A stretch of 64,000 bases of DNA from CAWFPR01 sp963817635. GTDB taxonomy: Bacteria > Acidobacteriota > Vicinamibacteria > Vicinamibacterales > 2-12-FULL-66-21. The stretch lies in the NCBI GenBank assembly GCA_963817635.1, contig CAWFPR010000006.1:155677-219676 (forward strand). The letters are read 5' to 3'. Positions 51,420 to 61,941 of this stretch are shown in pieces (the first letter of the stretch is position 1; every line of letters starts with the position of its first letter). Both the position numbers and the translations under genes were made by a program. The notes under the pieces were generated by a model. The model saw nothing but the letters and a program-made list of their open reading frames with translations. It was not told where the DNA came from and did no database searches.

Positions 51420-52380
51420 ATGTCCCATTCTCTCGGCCTGAAGGCGCGCGTCCGACGTACCGCCGAAGCGCTGCTGCGCCGGCAGGCCAGGCCGGTGCGC
51501 CGCCTCCTGCTCGCGGCCGGGCGCGACCGCGCGCCGATCCTGCCGGAGATCGTCCAGATCGAGAGCACCAACATCTGCAACGCCAAGTGCGTCTTCTGCC
51601 CGCGCGACGACATGCACCGCAAGCAGGGCATCATGAGCGTCGAGCTGTTCCGGAAGATCGTGGACGAGTGCGTCGAGCTCGGCATCACGCACGTCCGGAT
51701 GCACAACTACGGCGAGTCGTTCATCGACAAGCGGCTGGTCGAGAAGATCCGGTACGCCAAGGAGCGGGGCATCCGGGAAGTCGGCATGATCAGCAACGGA
51801 TCGCTCGATGACCGAACCGGTCGCGCGCGGCATCATCGACGCGGGACTCGACGCGATCAACATCAGCGTCGACGCATCGGGCAAGGAAGTCTTCGAGACG
51901 ACGCGCGTCGGGCTGAAGTACGACAAGGTCATCGCGAACATCGAACGGCTCGTGCGGCTCCGGGCCGAGTCCGGCAGGCGGCGCCCCAAGCTGATTCTGT
52001 CGTTCGTCCGCCAGAACAACTCGGCCGACGAACAGGCGTTCATCGAGCACTGGCGGGCCATCGCCGACAAGGTGCACGTGACCGACCTGCACAACTGGGC
52101 AGGCACCCTCAACACCGAATCGGACGTCAACTATCCCTGCTACCGGCCCTGGCTCACATTCACGGTGCTCTGGGACGGCCGCGTGTCGCTCTGTTGCGCG
52201 GACTTCGACGGCAAGACAATTCTCGGCGACCTCAATACCTCGACGATTCACGACATCTGGAACGCCGAGCCCTATCGCCTGGCACGCCGGCAGCACCTTG
52301 AAAGCGGTGGCCCGGACATCTGCCGGTCCTGTGACCTGCCGCGCAAGGACTCCCCGCTCTGGGTCACGAAACTGACGTGA
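51420..52380 (+). CDS. Radical SAM/SPASM protein, with one frame break
   Basis: About 319 residues. The cluster motif is C53-x3-C57-x2-C60 (NICNAKCVFCPRDDM), then MHNYGESFIDKRLVEKIRYA. An extra base at 51804-51810 separates MISNGSL from MTEPVARGIIDAGLDAINIS. SPASM-type cysteines lie near the end: SLCCADFDGKTILGDL, DICRSCDLPRK. SPASM proteins often modify peptides or sugars. Only 3 bp follow the epimerase gene, so a glycan-related reaction is an inference from context. Confidence 0.8.
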
Positions 52381-52443
52381 TCCGGCTCGGCTGACCCGGG
52401 ATTCAACCCAACCGCCGGGCTCGCCGCCTGGTCTAACGAGGCG

Positions 52444-52449
52444 TATACT
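52444..52449 (+). promoter_or_regulatory. -10-like hexamer before the STN-like gene
   Basis: TATACT lies in the 93-bp gap after the radical SAM gene, 24 bases before the next ATG. The -35 region is not recognisable. GGGAG near 52463 may serve as the ribosome-binding site. Confidence 0.4.
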
Positions 52450-52473
52450 GGGATCGTCGGACGGGAGCACACT

Positions 52474-53131
52474 ATGCAGATGCCTCTTCGCTGCGTCGTT
52501 CTGGCGGCCCTGATCGGCGCCGTGCCCTCGGCCGCCTCGGCCGGAGAGCTCAAGTTCACACTCCTGGACGGCAGGGCCACGATTGTGGCCAGCGACGTTT
52601 CCCTCCGTCAGATTCTCGACGAGTGGGCACGAGTCGGCCACACGACGGTCGTGAACGCAGACAAGCTCATCAGTACGCCTGTCACGCTGCAACTGGTCGA
52701 CGTTCCCGAAGCACAGGCGCTCGAAACCCTGTTGCGCACTGCCAGCGGCTACGTCGTCGCGGAGCGCGCGAGCTATACGCCGGGCGCTCTCGCAGTTCGA
52801 CCGCATCCTGATCATGCCGGCAAGCACGCCACCCGCGATGTCGGCCAGCAGCGCACCCCCGGCGTTTGGCCGGCCCGCGCGGCTGATGCCGCAGCCGATG
52901 GTCGAGGATGACGACCCGCCCGACGCGCCGGTGGTGATGCCTCCGGGCATGAACCCCGGCAACCCGGCGCAACCCGTGCAGATGCTCGGCCCGGACGGGC
53001 AGCCGGTCAGCCAGGCGCCCGTCACGTCACCTCGTCCGGGGATCCTGCCTCCGGCCCCGGCGGGATTGCCCACTCCGTACGTGCGACCGACCGGCCCCGG
53101 TGGTGGTGGCGGTCCGGGCGGCGGCCGGTAG
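52474..53131 (+). CDS. Secreted protein with STN/secretin-N-like domain and Pro/Gly-rich tail, one frame break
   Basis: About 218 residues. Signal peptide ends near residue 23 (AALIGAVPSAASA-GELKF). A ~75-residue domain follows: SDVSLRQILDEWARVGHTTV, STPVTLQLVDVPEAQALETL, LRTASGYVVAE, matching the STN/secretin N0 pattern. After an extra base near 52782-52792 the frame continues QFDRILIMPASTPP and runs into a Pro-, Met- and Gly-rich tail ending GGGGGPGGGR. Expected in the periplasm. No secretin or TonB gene is nearby, so its partner is unknown. Confidence 0.65.
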
Positions 53132-53179
53132 CGCCGTTTTTGAGCCTGCGGGATTCGACCCTTACGCTAGAATCGCAGG

Positions 53180-53965
53180 ATGCCAGACAGCTCACCGGTG
53201 GTGCGCCGCGGCGAGTACGCCGCACGCGGTGACTACCACCGGTTGCCCGATCCGAGCTGGGACTACTATCCAACCTACATCGCCAAGCTCGAGGCTGTGC
53301 GGCGGTGGCTCGACAGCCTGCCGGCGGGCACCCGCGTGCTCGATGCGGGTTGCGGTGAAGGCGTCCTCGTCGATGAGTACGCGGACCGACTGCGCATCGA
53401 AGGCCTCGACTCAAATTACTGCTCCGAGCGCGTCCGCGCCGGCAGCCTCACCCAGCTGCCCTATGAAGATGACTGTTTCGATCGCGCGCTCTGCCTCGAC
53501 GTACTCGAGCACCTGACGTTCGACGAGCAGCCGCTCGCCCTGGCAGAGCTGCACCGTGTGTTACGCCCCGGAGGCGAACTGCTCGTGTCCATTCCGAACC
53601 TGGCCCATCTGCAGTCGCGCCTCCACTTCCTGCTGCGAGGGCGCCTCATGCGGACGGCGTCGGAATCGAAGCACCCGGGCGATCGCCCCGCGGACGATTA
53701 CATTGCACTCGCCCGTCGGACGGGCCTGATACTCGTGGCTCGAAAGGGAATCTTCCCGACATTTCCGATCCTTACACACCTCATCCGAAAGTCCCCGGCG
53801 CGACTGCTGCCACTGCATCGCGCACTCACGTGGCTCGTTCCCGTGCCCGGCTGGTGTTTCCTCAATCTGCTAACCTTCCGTAAACCGGCCGGGTACAATG
53901 GTCCGAATCCCGTCAGTTCGCGCGGAGAGCCGGACACTGCCGCTGGAGACACGACCGCTCGATGA
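53180..53965 (+). CDS. Class I SAM-dependent methyltransferase
   Basis: A 261-residue methyltransferase. Motif I VLDAGCGEGVLVDEYADRL, then DRALCLDVLEHLTFDEQPLA and RVLRPGGELLVSIPNLAHLQ. A hydrophobic C-terminal stretch follows. TAGAAT (53168-53173) sits only six bases before the ATG and no Shine-Dalgarno is visible, which would fit a leaderless transcript. The substrate is unknown; glycan or lipid methylation by context. Confidence 0.84.
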   Translation: MPDSSPVVRRGEYAARGDYHRLPDPSWDYYPTYIAKLEAVRRWLDSLPAGTRVLDAGCGEGVLVDEYADRLRIEGLDSNYCSERVRAGSLTQLPYEDDCFDRALCLDVLEHLTFDEQPLALAELHRVLRPGGELLVSIPNLAHLQSRLHFLLRGRLMRTASESKHPGDRPADDYIALARRTGLILVARKGIFPTFPILTHLIRKSPARLLPLHRALTWLVPVPGWCFLNLLTFRKPAGYNGPNPVSSRGEPDTAAGDTTAR

Positions 53966-54027
53966 CTTTCGCCAAGCCATTTCTTCAACATCGGCCCGCA
54001 CCGACCCTTCCGGCGGGTTGCTGATCC

Positions 54028-55495
54028 ATGCTTGGTCGTTACACGCTGCTGCTGAATCCGCCGCTGGTCAACGGCATCGCCTTCACACGCCAGGGGCGCT
54101 GTCAGGAACGCGAGGACGTTCTCGGCACCACGAAGCCCCCCTACACGCTCGCGCTGCTCGCGTCCCTGCTGCGCGATGCGGGCCACGAGGTGCGCCTGGT
54201 CGATGCCACCGCCGAGCGGCTGAGCGTTGAGCAGATCATCGCCCGGCTCGGAGACTTCGCACCGACGATGATCGTGTTCCCGAGCACCACGCCGACACTG
54301 GACGCCGATGTGGCTCAGCTCTCGCGGCTGAAGGCGCACTATGGCGCCCCCCTCTTCTGCTTCGGCCCGCACGCCTCCACCGTGCCGTCGCTCGCCATGG
54401 CGCGGGCACCCGAGGTCGATGGCATGCTGGTCGGCGAGCCGGAAGATGGCGTGGTCCAGCTCGCCGGGCTCCAGTCGCTGGCCGACATGCCTCAGGTGCC
54501 GACGCTGACGAGCCGGCCACACGGGCCGGCGGGGCCGGTCGTGCCGAACAAGGCTCACGGAAGTTTCGGCGGTTTCCTGTCGATTCCGTTCCCCGCCTGG
54601 GATCTGGTCTCGCTGAAGCACTACGCCCTGCCGCTCGTGGACAAGCCGTACGTGATCGTCGAGACGAGCCGCGGCTGCCCGTACACGTGCGACTTCTGCG
54701 TCGCTCCCATCCATCAGGGACACAAGTTCAGGGAACGCGGCGCGAAGGCGCTCGTCGACGAGATGGAGCGCAGCTACCGCGAGCATGGCGTGGAATTCTT
54801 CTACCTGTGGGGCGATACCGTCACGCTCAACGTGAAGTCGTTCACCGCCTTCTGCGACGAGCTGATCGCGCGTCACCTCCCGGTGCAGTGGTTCGGCAAC
54901 GCCAGGGCCGACAACCTCACCGACCCGGCGTTCGTGCATCGCCTCAAGCGTGCCGGCTGCTGGATGCTGGCTCTTGGAGTCGAGTCCGAATCCGACGACG
55001 TCCGGAAGGACATGGTCAAGCGGCTGGAGCGCGAGAAGATCCAGATCGCCTTTCGCAACATGCGGGACGCCGGGGTGAAATCGTTCGCGTTCTTCATCTT
55101 CGGGTATCCGGGAGAAACGCCGTCGACGATGGATCAGACGATCGACTACGCGATCGCCCTCGATCCGGACTTCGCGAATTTCTACCCGGCGGTGCCGTAT
55201 CCCGGAACGGCGCTGTACGACAAGTGCGTGCGCGAGGGACTGCTCGCCGCCGAGGCGGGCACCGACTGGACGAAGCTGGAATACTCGGTACTACGTCCTG
55301 GATGGCAACGGATTGAACGGACGGCTCGTGATGGACGCGATCGAGCGCGCGAAGCGCCGGTTCTACCTGCGGCCGCGGTACATTGCGCGGCACGCCGTCG
55401 ATCTCGCGAGGCTCGCGACAACGAAGTGGCACGTGGCGTGGCAGATCGGATCCCGCATGCTGTTCGGCGGAGGAGAACCGGCCGCGCCGCGCTAA
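54028..55495 (+). CDS. B12-binding radical SAM protein, with a frame break at GGTAC
   Basis: About 488 residues. N-terminal cobalamin-binding domain (PPYTLALLASLLRDAGHEVR, VFPSTTPTLDADVAQLSRL). Radical SAM cluster C217-x3-C221-x2-C224 (SRGCPYTCDFCVAP), followed by FGNARADNLTDPAFVHRLKR and GVESESDDVRKDMVKRL. At 55287-55291 one extra G: EYS, then YYVLDGNGLNGRLVMDAIER in the next frame. Class B radical SAM enzymes often methylate unreactive carbons of lipids or natural products (HpnJ-like and others). The substrate is not determinable. Confidence 0.82.
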
Positions 55496-55532
55496 TCAGA
55501 GTTCGAACGACGACCGGCCGCACTCGCACACC

Positions 55533-56259
55533 ATGCCGCTCTCGAGGACAATCGGCCGGGCGCTGTCCGCCAAGCTGACGCGCGTGACGCTGGATCGGTT
55601 CATCCAGGCACACGCCACGCCGGCGCGCACGCTCGACATCGGGGCCCAGAACGGACCGTACGCCGCCTTCTTCCCGAACCGGGTGGCCCTCGACCTCCGT
55701 CCGGGACACGGCGTCCAGATCCGTCGGAGACGCGCAGGCGCTCGGACTGGCAGACGGGACGTTCGACGTGGTGCTGTGCACGGAGGTGCTGGAGCACCTG
55801 CCGGAGCCGCAACGCGCCGTCGACGAGATGTTCCGGGTGCTGAAGCCGGGCGGCACGCTGCTGCTGACGACCCGCTTCCTGTTCCCGATTCACGACGCGC
55901 CGCACGACTACTTCCGGTTCACGAAGTACGGGCTGCGTCATCTCCTGCGGCGGTTCGACGTCCTCGAATTGCGCGAGGAGGCCGACAGCGTCGGGACGCT
56001 GGCAATCCTGCTGCAGCGGCTCGGGATGCAGGCCGACACCATCGGCGGACGGGTGTTCCGCGCGGGGTGGCTGATTGCGGCGCGCATCGTTCGCCCGCTG
56101 GCATTCCTGATCGCGAGGGAATACGGAGACAGCCGCCGCCTGACGCCCGAAACCGGCATCATGACGAGCGGCTATCACGTGGCGGCAAGGAAGCCGCCGC
56201 GCCTGAGTGCTGCACCGGCCCGAATGGCCGCAGACCGAATGATGTCGGCAGAAGAGTGA
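55533..56259 (+). CDS. Class I SAM-dependent methyltransferase, with one frame break
   Basis: About 241 residues. TLDIGAQNGPYAAFFPNRVA is motif I. After an extra C near 55719-55723 it continues VGDAQALGLADGTFDVVLCT, EVLEHLPEPQRAVDEMFRVL and PGGTLLLTTRFLFPIHDAPH. Unlike typical DxGxGxG, motif I reads DIGAQNG. Probably part of the glycan decoration set. Confidence 0.8.
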
Positions 56260-56269
56260 AGAGTCAGAC

Positions 56270-57289
56270 ATGGAACTGGATGCCAGGGAGATCTTCATCG
56301 ACGCGCGCTTCGAGCCGGAATACGCGCGCCGTCCGCTGGTCCTCGCGGATGTCGGCGCGCGGGGCGGCCTCAAGAAGAACTGGGCTTCGGCCGAGCGACA
56401 CCTGCGCGTCCTCGCGTTCGAGCCGGATGAGCACGAATACACGCGGCTGTCGGAGACCGCCGCGGCCCGGGGCGGAGCGAGCACGGTGTTCCACGCCGCG
56501 CTCCACAACACGCACGGTCCCGTGCGGCTCCATGTCGCGAAGGACCGCGGACTGAGCTCGATCTTCGAGCCGAACCGCGCCTTCCTGGACAGGTTTCCTG
56601 AGTCCGGCCGCTTCGACACGACCGGCGTGCAGGAGGTCGCGGCCGACACGCTCGATCGCCTGCTGTCGAGCCGCGGGATCAGTGATGTGGATTTCATCAA
56701 GGCCGACACCCAGGGCAGCGAGCTGTTCGTGCTCGAAGGGGCCGCCGGGGCCTTGGCTTCGTCGGTCGTCGGCGTGGAAGTGGAGATCGAGTTCACGCCG
56801 ATCTACGCCGGCCAGCCGCTTTTCGCGGAGGTGGACGCCTACATGCGGCGGATGGGCTACTTTCTCTTCGACCTCCGTCCGTGCTACTGGAAGCGGGCCG
56901 CGGGCCGTGACGTGGGTGGCGCATACGGGCAGATCGTCTGGGCCGACGCCCTCTACCTCAGGAACCTCACAGCCCTGCAGGCGTCCATCGCCGGACTGCC
57001 GGCCGACGTCAGAAGGAGCAAGTGGCTGCGGGCGATTTCGATCGCGCTGCTGTACGGGTACTTCGACTACGCCATCGAAATGGCCCGCGAGTGCGGCGAC
57101 GTGTTCTCGACCGAGGAACGTCGGCTGATCGAAGGGCGGCTGCGCGAAACGGGCACCCGGCGCGGGCCGATACCTGCGTTTCCCGGCAGGCGGCGCGTCG
57201 CTGGCGCCCTGAGGCACCTGTGGAAGCTTTGTCGCCTGCCCAACGAGGGCTGGTCCGTCAGTGACGCTGGCATCGGGAACGTGGATTGA
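56270..57289 (+). CDS. FkbM-family methyltransferase
   Basis: A 339-residue FkbM-type O-methyltransferase. VLADVGARGGLKKNWASAER, VLAFEPDEHEYTRL and the FkbM signature DFIKADTQGSELFVLEGAAG. The C-terminal ~100 residues are an extension (LRAISIALLYGYFDYAIEMA). Typically methylates sugar hydroxyls. No frame problem. Confidence 0.85.
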   Translation: MELDAREIFIDARFEPEYARRPLVLADVGARGGLKKNWASAERHLRVLAFEPDEHEYTRLSETAAARGGASTVFHAALHNTHGPVRLHVAKDRGLSSIFEPNRAFLDRFPESGRFDTTGVQEVAADTLDRLLSSRGISDVDFIKADTQGSELFVLEGAAGALASSVVGVEVEIEFTPIYAGQPLFAEVDAYMRRMGYFLFDLRPCYWKRAAGRDVGGAYGQIVWADALYLRNLTALQASIAGLPADVRRSKWLRAISIALLYGYFDYAIEMARECGDVFSTEERRLIEGRLRETGTRRGPIPAFPGRRRVAGALRHLWKLCRLPNEGWSVSDAGIGNVD

Positions 57290-57354
57290 GACGGTGACAC
57301 GATCCGCCCTCAGCCCGGCCCACCGCCGCCGCGCCGTCCGGAAGGGGTAACGCC

Positions 57355-59029
57355 ACGGCCCTTTCATCGAAGATCCGCGAGCTCTCGAGGAACGTCACGA
57401 TCTACGGCCTCGGCGACGTGGCCGTCTCCATCGTCAACTTCTTCCTGTGGAGCGTGTACGTCGAGTACTTCAGCGTGCTCGACTACGGCACGATCAACCT
57501 CCTCCTCAGCATGGAGGTGATTGCGAAGATCGTGTTCCGTTTCGGTCTCGACGGCGCGTTCCTCCGCTTCCTCTACGAGTGCAAGGATCGCCGCGATCAG
57601 CAGCGGCTCGCGAGCACGATCGTGTTCTTCCTGCTCCTGGTCGACGGCACCACCCTGCTGGGGTTGATCCTTGTTTCGCCCAGCCTCGCATCGGCCGTGC
57701 TCGGCAGCCAGGCCCACGTGAACGCCCTGCGTCTGATGCTGCTGAACACCTTCGCAATCGGCTTCACGTTCGTGCCGTTTTCGATGCTGCAGATGGAGCG
57801 GCGGGCCGCAGTGTTCAGCCTCATGACGCTCTTTCGGTCGGTGGCGACCATCGTGTTGCGTCTCGTGCTGGTCGTCGGGGTGGGCCTGGGCATCAGCGGC
57901 CTCTACCTGGCGGACCTGCTCGTCACGGCCGCGACGCTCGTGATCCTCGCGCGGTGGTTCGTGCCGCTCATCAGGCCGGTGTTCTCCCGCGCGATGCTCC
58001 GCGAGACACTGGCGTTCGGCTTGCCGCGCCTGCCGCATGCCGCCGCCCAGCAAGTCATGGCGGTTGGCGACAAGTTCATCCTGAAGCTCTTCGTTTCGCT
58101 CGACAACATCGGTGTCTACGGCGTCTCGGTGAGTTTTGGCCTTGTGCAGAAGCTGTTCCTCAGCGCCTTTCAATCGGCGTGGGCTCCCTTCATCTTCGAC
58201 ACCGCACGTGAGAGCGGCGCAGAGCCCGTCTTCCGGAAGGTGACGACCTACGGCATCGCCATCCTCGCGCTGCTGACGGCGGGGCTGGCCACGATTGGCC
58301 GCGACACCGTCGTGGCCATGACCCACGGCCGCCTGCTCGCGCCGGACGATCCGCGGTGGACGGACGTGCAGACCGTCATCACCTGGACGGCTCTCGGCGT
58401 GTTCCTCCAGGGTTTCTACCTGCTGACGTCGATCGGCCTGAACATCACCAAGCGCACGGCCTACTACCCGATTGCGACGATTCCGGCGGCCGCCAGCAAT
58501 GTGGCGCTCAACTTCCTGCTGATTCCGCGGTTTGGAATCGTGGGCGCGGCCTACGCAAATGGGGTCGGTTACGCCGTGCAGGCGCTGCTCGGATTCGTCT
58601 TCTCGCAGCGGTTCTATCGGATCGAGTACCGAGTGGAGCCGGCTGGCCCGGGTGTGCGGCGCCGCCCTCCTGGCCACCGCGCTGGCGCGCGCCCTCCCGT
58701 CGGCCGGACGCGCCGGGCTGTTTCACAACCCGACGGCATCGGCAGCCGCCGATGTGATCGTTCGGGGAGTGGCCGTGACCATCCTGTACGTCGGGCTGCT
58801 GGTCGCCAGCGGAGTCGTTCACCGGGGCGAACTGGCCCGGTTGCAGCGGCTTCGGCCGCGCCGCCGCCAGGACGTCATGCTGAGCACCGCGCCGGATGCG
58901 ACAGAGGCAGGCGGATCGATAGGGAACGTGGATCTGGCGTTGATGCCGGATACGGTGAAGGTAGAGACGGCGCAGGTTGCGGCGAAGGAGGAACCGACCA
59001 GAAACAGCGGACCACGCAAGGCGAACTGA
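57355..59029 (+). CDS. Oligosaccharide flippase (Wzx/MATE-like), possible ACG start, one frame break
   Basis: About 557 residues with 12-14 hydrophobic helices. NVTIYGLGDVAVSIVNFFLW opens the family domain, and IPAAASNVALNFLLIPRFGI is a typical flippase motif. The best ribosome-binding site (AAGGGG, 57342-57347) is seven bases before ACG at 57355, where ATG would be expected. The first standard start (GTG 57418) would remove half of helix 1. An extra C after GTAC (58626-58630) separates FYRIEY from EWSRLARVCGAALLATALAR. It probably flips the lipid-linked glycan made by this locus. Confidence 0.75.
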
Positions 59030-59139
59030 CGCACCGCGCGACATTGAATTGCTGAACCATTGGATCGTATTTTAATGAGCGACATGTACCGGGTACTCAT
59101 TGCCGCAAGGCAGACCAGCGCCTCTCGTCGGACATTCGC

Positions 59140-60050
59140 TCGACACCGAACGACCGCCCCACACTGGAGCGGTTGGCGCACTGCGGTCGCAAACGCGGCG
59201 ACCTCGCGTGATGCGCGCGAATTGTTCTGCGACTGCCGATTGGCCGCTGTACCTTGAGCATCAGCCGCAGTCTCGGCGAGAGTTCGCGAACGCTTGGCGC
59301 TTTGAAGCGCCGATTTATCAGCGATCGGGTGGCCGGGTTGCGCGGGCGGTATCGCGGGACCGTCGGCACCACCGGCCTCGACGCCGCATTCTCGCCTGGA
59401 CTCGCAAGGCGCCGACCGATCGACGGGTCGACGCATTGGAGCACCCGAAAGCTGGAACGGGTGCTGAAGTTGAGTAGCCATACGCTTGGTGGCCCGGGCG
59501 TCGCAACGCGCCGGCTTGCAACCGGCATCTGATTTTGAAACGAAGGCCGCGGACGTGACCGGCTCGTATGTGCACCCTCCGCAGAACGCAGGCGGACTTC
59601 TGTATCGTAAGTGTCCGGCCTTTCCGTGTTTTCTGACGCCCGCTTCTGAACGATGGGTCCAGTCCTGCGGGTACCTCATGCCGACTGCAGCTGGACAAGC
59701 CAAAATCGACCGGTGCGTCCTGCGGGGGATCGCGCTCTTCCTCGGCTATGGACTGATTCTCTGACCACGCGGCCCTTTGCACCCGCGCCACCAACCCAGC
59801 TCACCGTCAGGCGGTCATGGGAAAGCCGGACGCTTACTCTGTATCAATGAGAAGGACCCAACCAGCCACGGGCCGCGCCGAGGGTCATGGCTTTGATTGT
59901 TGCCGCACGGGACGCTCTCGTGTACACCGCGATCGACGTCAGGCCGGCATCATGGTTCGCGAGACGGCGCTATGTCGGCGGGCCGCTCCAGCCGTGCGTG
60001 CCTTCGAATTGTCGATGAGTCTCCAGATGTTGTATTCTCTCTTTCAACCT
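59140..60050 (+). pseudogene. Decayed IS630-type transposase
   Basis: One frame from 59152 reads DRPTLERLAHCGRKRGDLA, an in-frame stop, CARIVL, then ISRSLGESSRTLGALKRRF and ISDRVAGLRGRYRG, and later GSTHWSTRKLERVLKLS. These are the IS630 helix-turn-helix and HWSTR landmarks. Another frame continues ASQRAGLQPASDFETKAADV and YVHPPQNA, and a third has GRAEGHGFDCCRHGTLSC, all in IS630 order. Several shifts and stops, and loss of the DDE block after about 60000, show a dead element. I could not see clear terminal inverted repeats. Confidence 0.75.
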
Positions 60051-60189
60051 TCAGTGGAAGACGGTCAATTTCGGGATCAAGTTTCGCGGCTTGATACACC
60101 ATGTTGAGCATCTGATCCTCCATTTGATACCTGTTGATACTGGGCCCCCGGTGTCACCTGCGAAAGATTGACGTTGGTCCACAATCGCC

Positions 60190-61825
60190 ATGATGCTAAC
60201 CGCGAGGCGACTTTCGATGCTTCCTACCGTTCGCTCAGGAGCGAGCGACAGCCGTACGCTTGCGATCGGTGCAACACTCATAGCGGCGGCTGCGTTTGCC
60301 CTGCAACTGCCCGGCCTCGCGCACCCACTCGGAATCAATCAGGGCGTTTTTAGCACCGTCGCATGGGCATTGGATCACGGGTTGGTGCTGTACCGCGATG
60401 TGTGGGACCAGAAACCACCCGGCATCCATCTCGTGTATTGGCTCGCCTTTCGGTTGTTGGGAGCGACCACAGCGACCGTGTTCTGGCTCGACTTCAGCGC
60501 GATCGTCGGGACCGGCGTCTTGCTTGCCCGCCTCGCCGGCCGCATCGGAGGACGCTCAATCGGCTGGACTACGCTCGTCGTGTGGAGTGTCGGGTCGGTT
60601 CCTTCCATTCGCTACAGGCTTGGAGGGTTCCTCGAGCGTGCCGTGCCAGAAACATTTATCGCGATGCTCGTGCCGGCCGCGCTCCTGTGCTCATTCGCCG
60701 CCGCACACGCACACCCGCGCCGCTGGCAGGTTAGCGCCGGTGTGTTGCTCGGCCTTGCGTGCGTGTTCAAGCCGAACGCGGCCGTGGTACTGGCCGATGA
60801 TCGTCGTCTGCGCCGCAGCCGAGTTACGCGTCAACGCGCTGGTACGCGCTGCCGGGTTAATTAGCGCTGGTGCGATTGTCGCTCCGTTTCTGACTATCAT
60901 CTGGCTTTGCCTGGAGGGCAGCGCCGGCGACGCATGGGTTGCGGTCATTGACTACAACCGCGTTTACGTGAGCGCAGGCCTCGGAAGCAGTCTCGTAGGA
61001 TTCGTGGATGCCTTCGCCCACGACGTCTGGCGACGGACGAAAACCGATCCGCTGTGGATGAGCGGAATGCTCAGCGCGGCGTGGTGTGTGCAGACGTGGT
61101 GGACGCGATCGGCCGATTCGCTCTCGCGCCTGTTGCCGTGGTGGCTCGGTTTGTCTCTCATCGCCGCCATGGGCGGTGGCGTGCGGCTGTACAACGCCTA
61201 CTTCATCCCATGCCTCCCTCCACTGGCTCTGCTGACGGCTTGGGCGATGTCGCGCGCCTGGCGCAGCCACGCGCTACTCAACCACCTCGTTGCGGCGCTG
61301 TTGCTGCTCGCAGCCCTCGCGGTTGCCGTGCGCGCCAACACGTTCGGCCAAGTGTGGACGACTGAACGCGCCGATTTGACACACGAGCGCGATCCGACGG
61401 CGTATCTGGAACGCTTCGGAGGCTACGGAAACGGGCGCGGCTACTCCGCGAAAGCGAATCAGGAACTGGTGCACTGGCTGCGGGCGAACTCGGCGCCCGA
61501 TGATCGTGTCTTCATCTTCGGGTTTTCGGCGAACGTCTATTTCGAAGCGCGCCGGCTGCCGGCGCACCGATTCCTCTGGGTCGGGCCCGCCGTCGAGGGC
61601 CTCCTGCAACGACAGGAGTTTACCTTGGAGCGACTGGCGGCCGATCTCGCCGCTAGCCGCGTCCGCTTCATTGTTCGCGAGGCAAACAACGGCGACAGCC
61701 TGCTGGGTTGGCGCAGCCAGTTAGAGTTCGCCAAACCGCCGATGCAGCATCTACTAGCGTCGTATGACGAGGTCGCGCGCATGGAGGATTTCACGATTTA
61801 TCGTCGCCGAACGGCGCCAGAGTGA
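60190..61825 (+). CDS. GT39/PMT_2-like membrane glycosyltransferase, with a frame break at GGTAC
   Basis: About 544 residues, polytopic. The first loop has the family motif YRDVWDQKPPGIHLVYWLAF; ACVFKPNAAV follows. The break at 60786-60790: one G fewer gives AAV-YWPMIVVCAAAELRVNA. The soluble C-terminus includes VHWLRANSAPDDRVFIFGFS and ARRLPAHRFLW. It probably transfers a sugar from polyprenyl phosphate to a glycan or lipid. Separated from the main locus by the dead transposase. Confidence 0.78.
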
Positions 61826-61941
61826 CGAGACGGGAGGCAAGCAATGCGGTATGATGCCGTAAATTCGCAGTGCGGTGTAAAATGGGTCGAGGGTGACCGT
61901 GGCTATCGGGGCGGCGCGTTTTCAGGTCGCGAGGAGCGCTG

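Noticed and set aside
59486..59764. 92-residue open frame in the IS630 region as an independent gene
   Set aside because: Its first half is the middle of the IS630 transposase in one frame and the rest is out-of-frame sequence.
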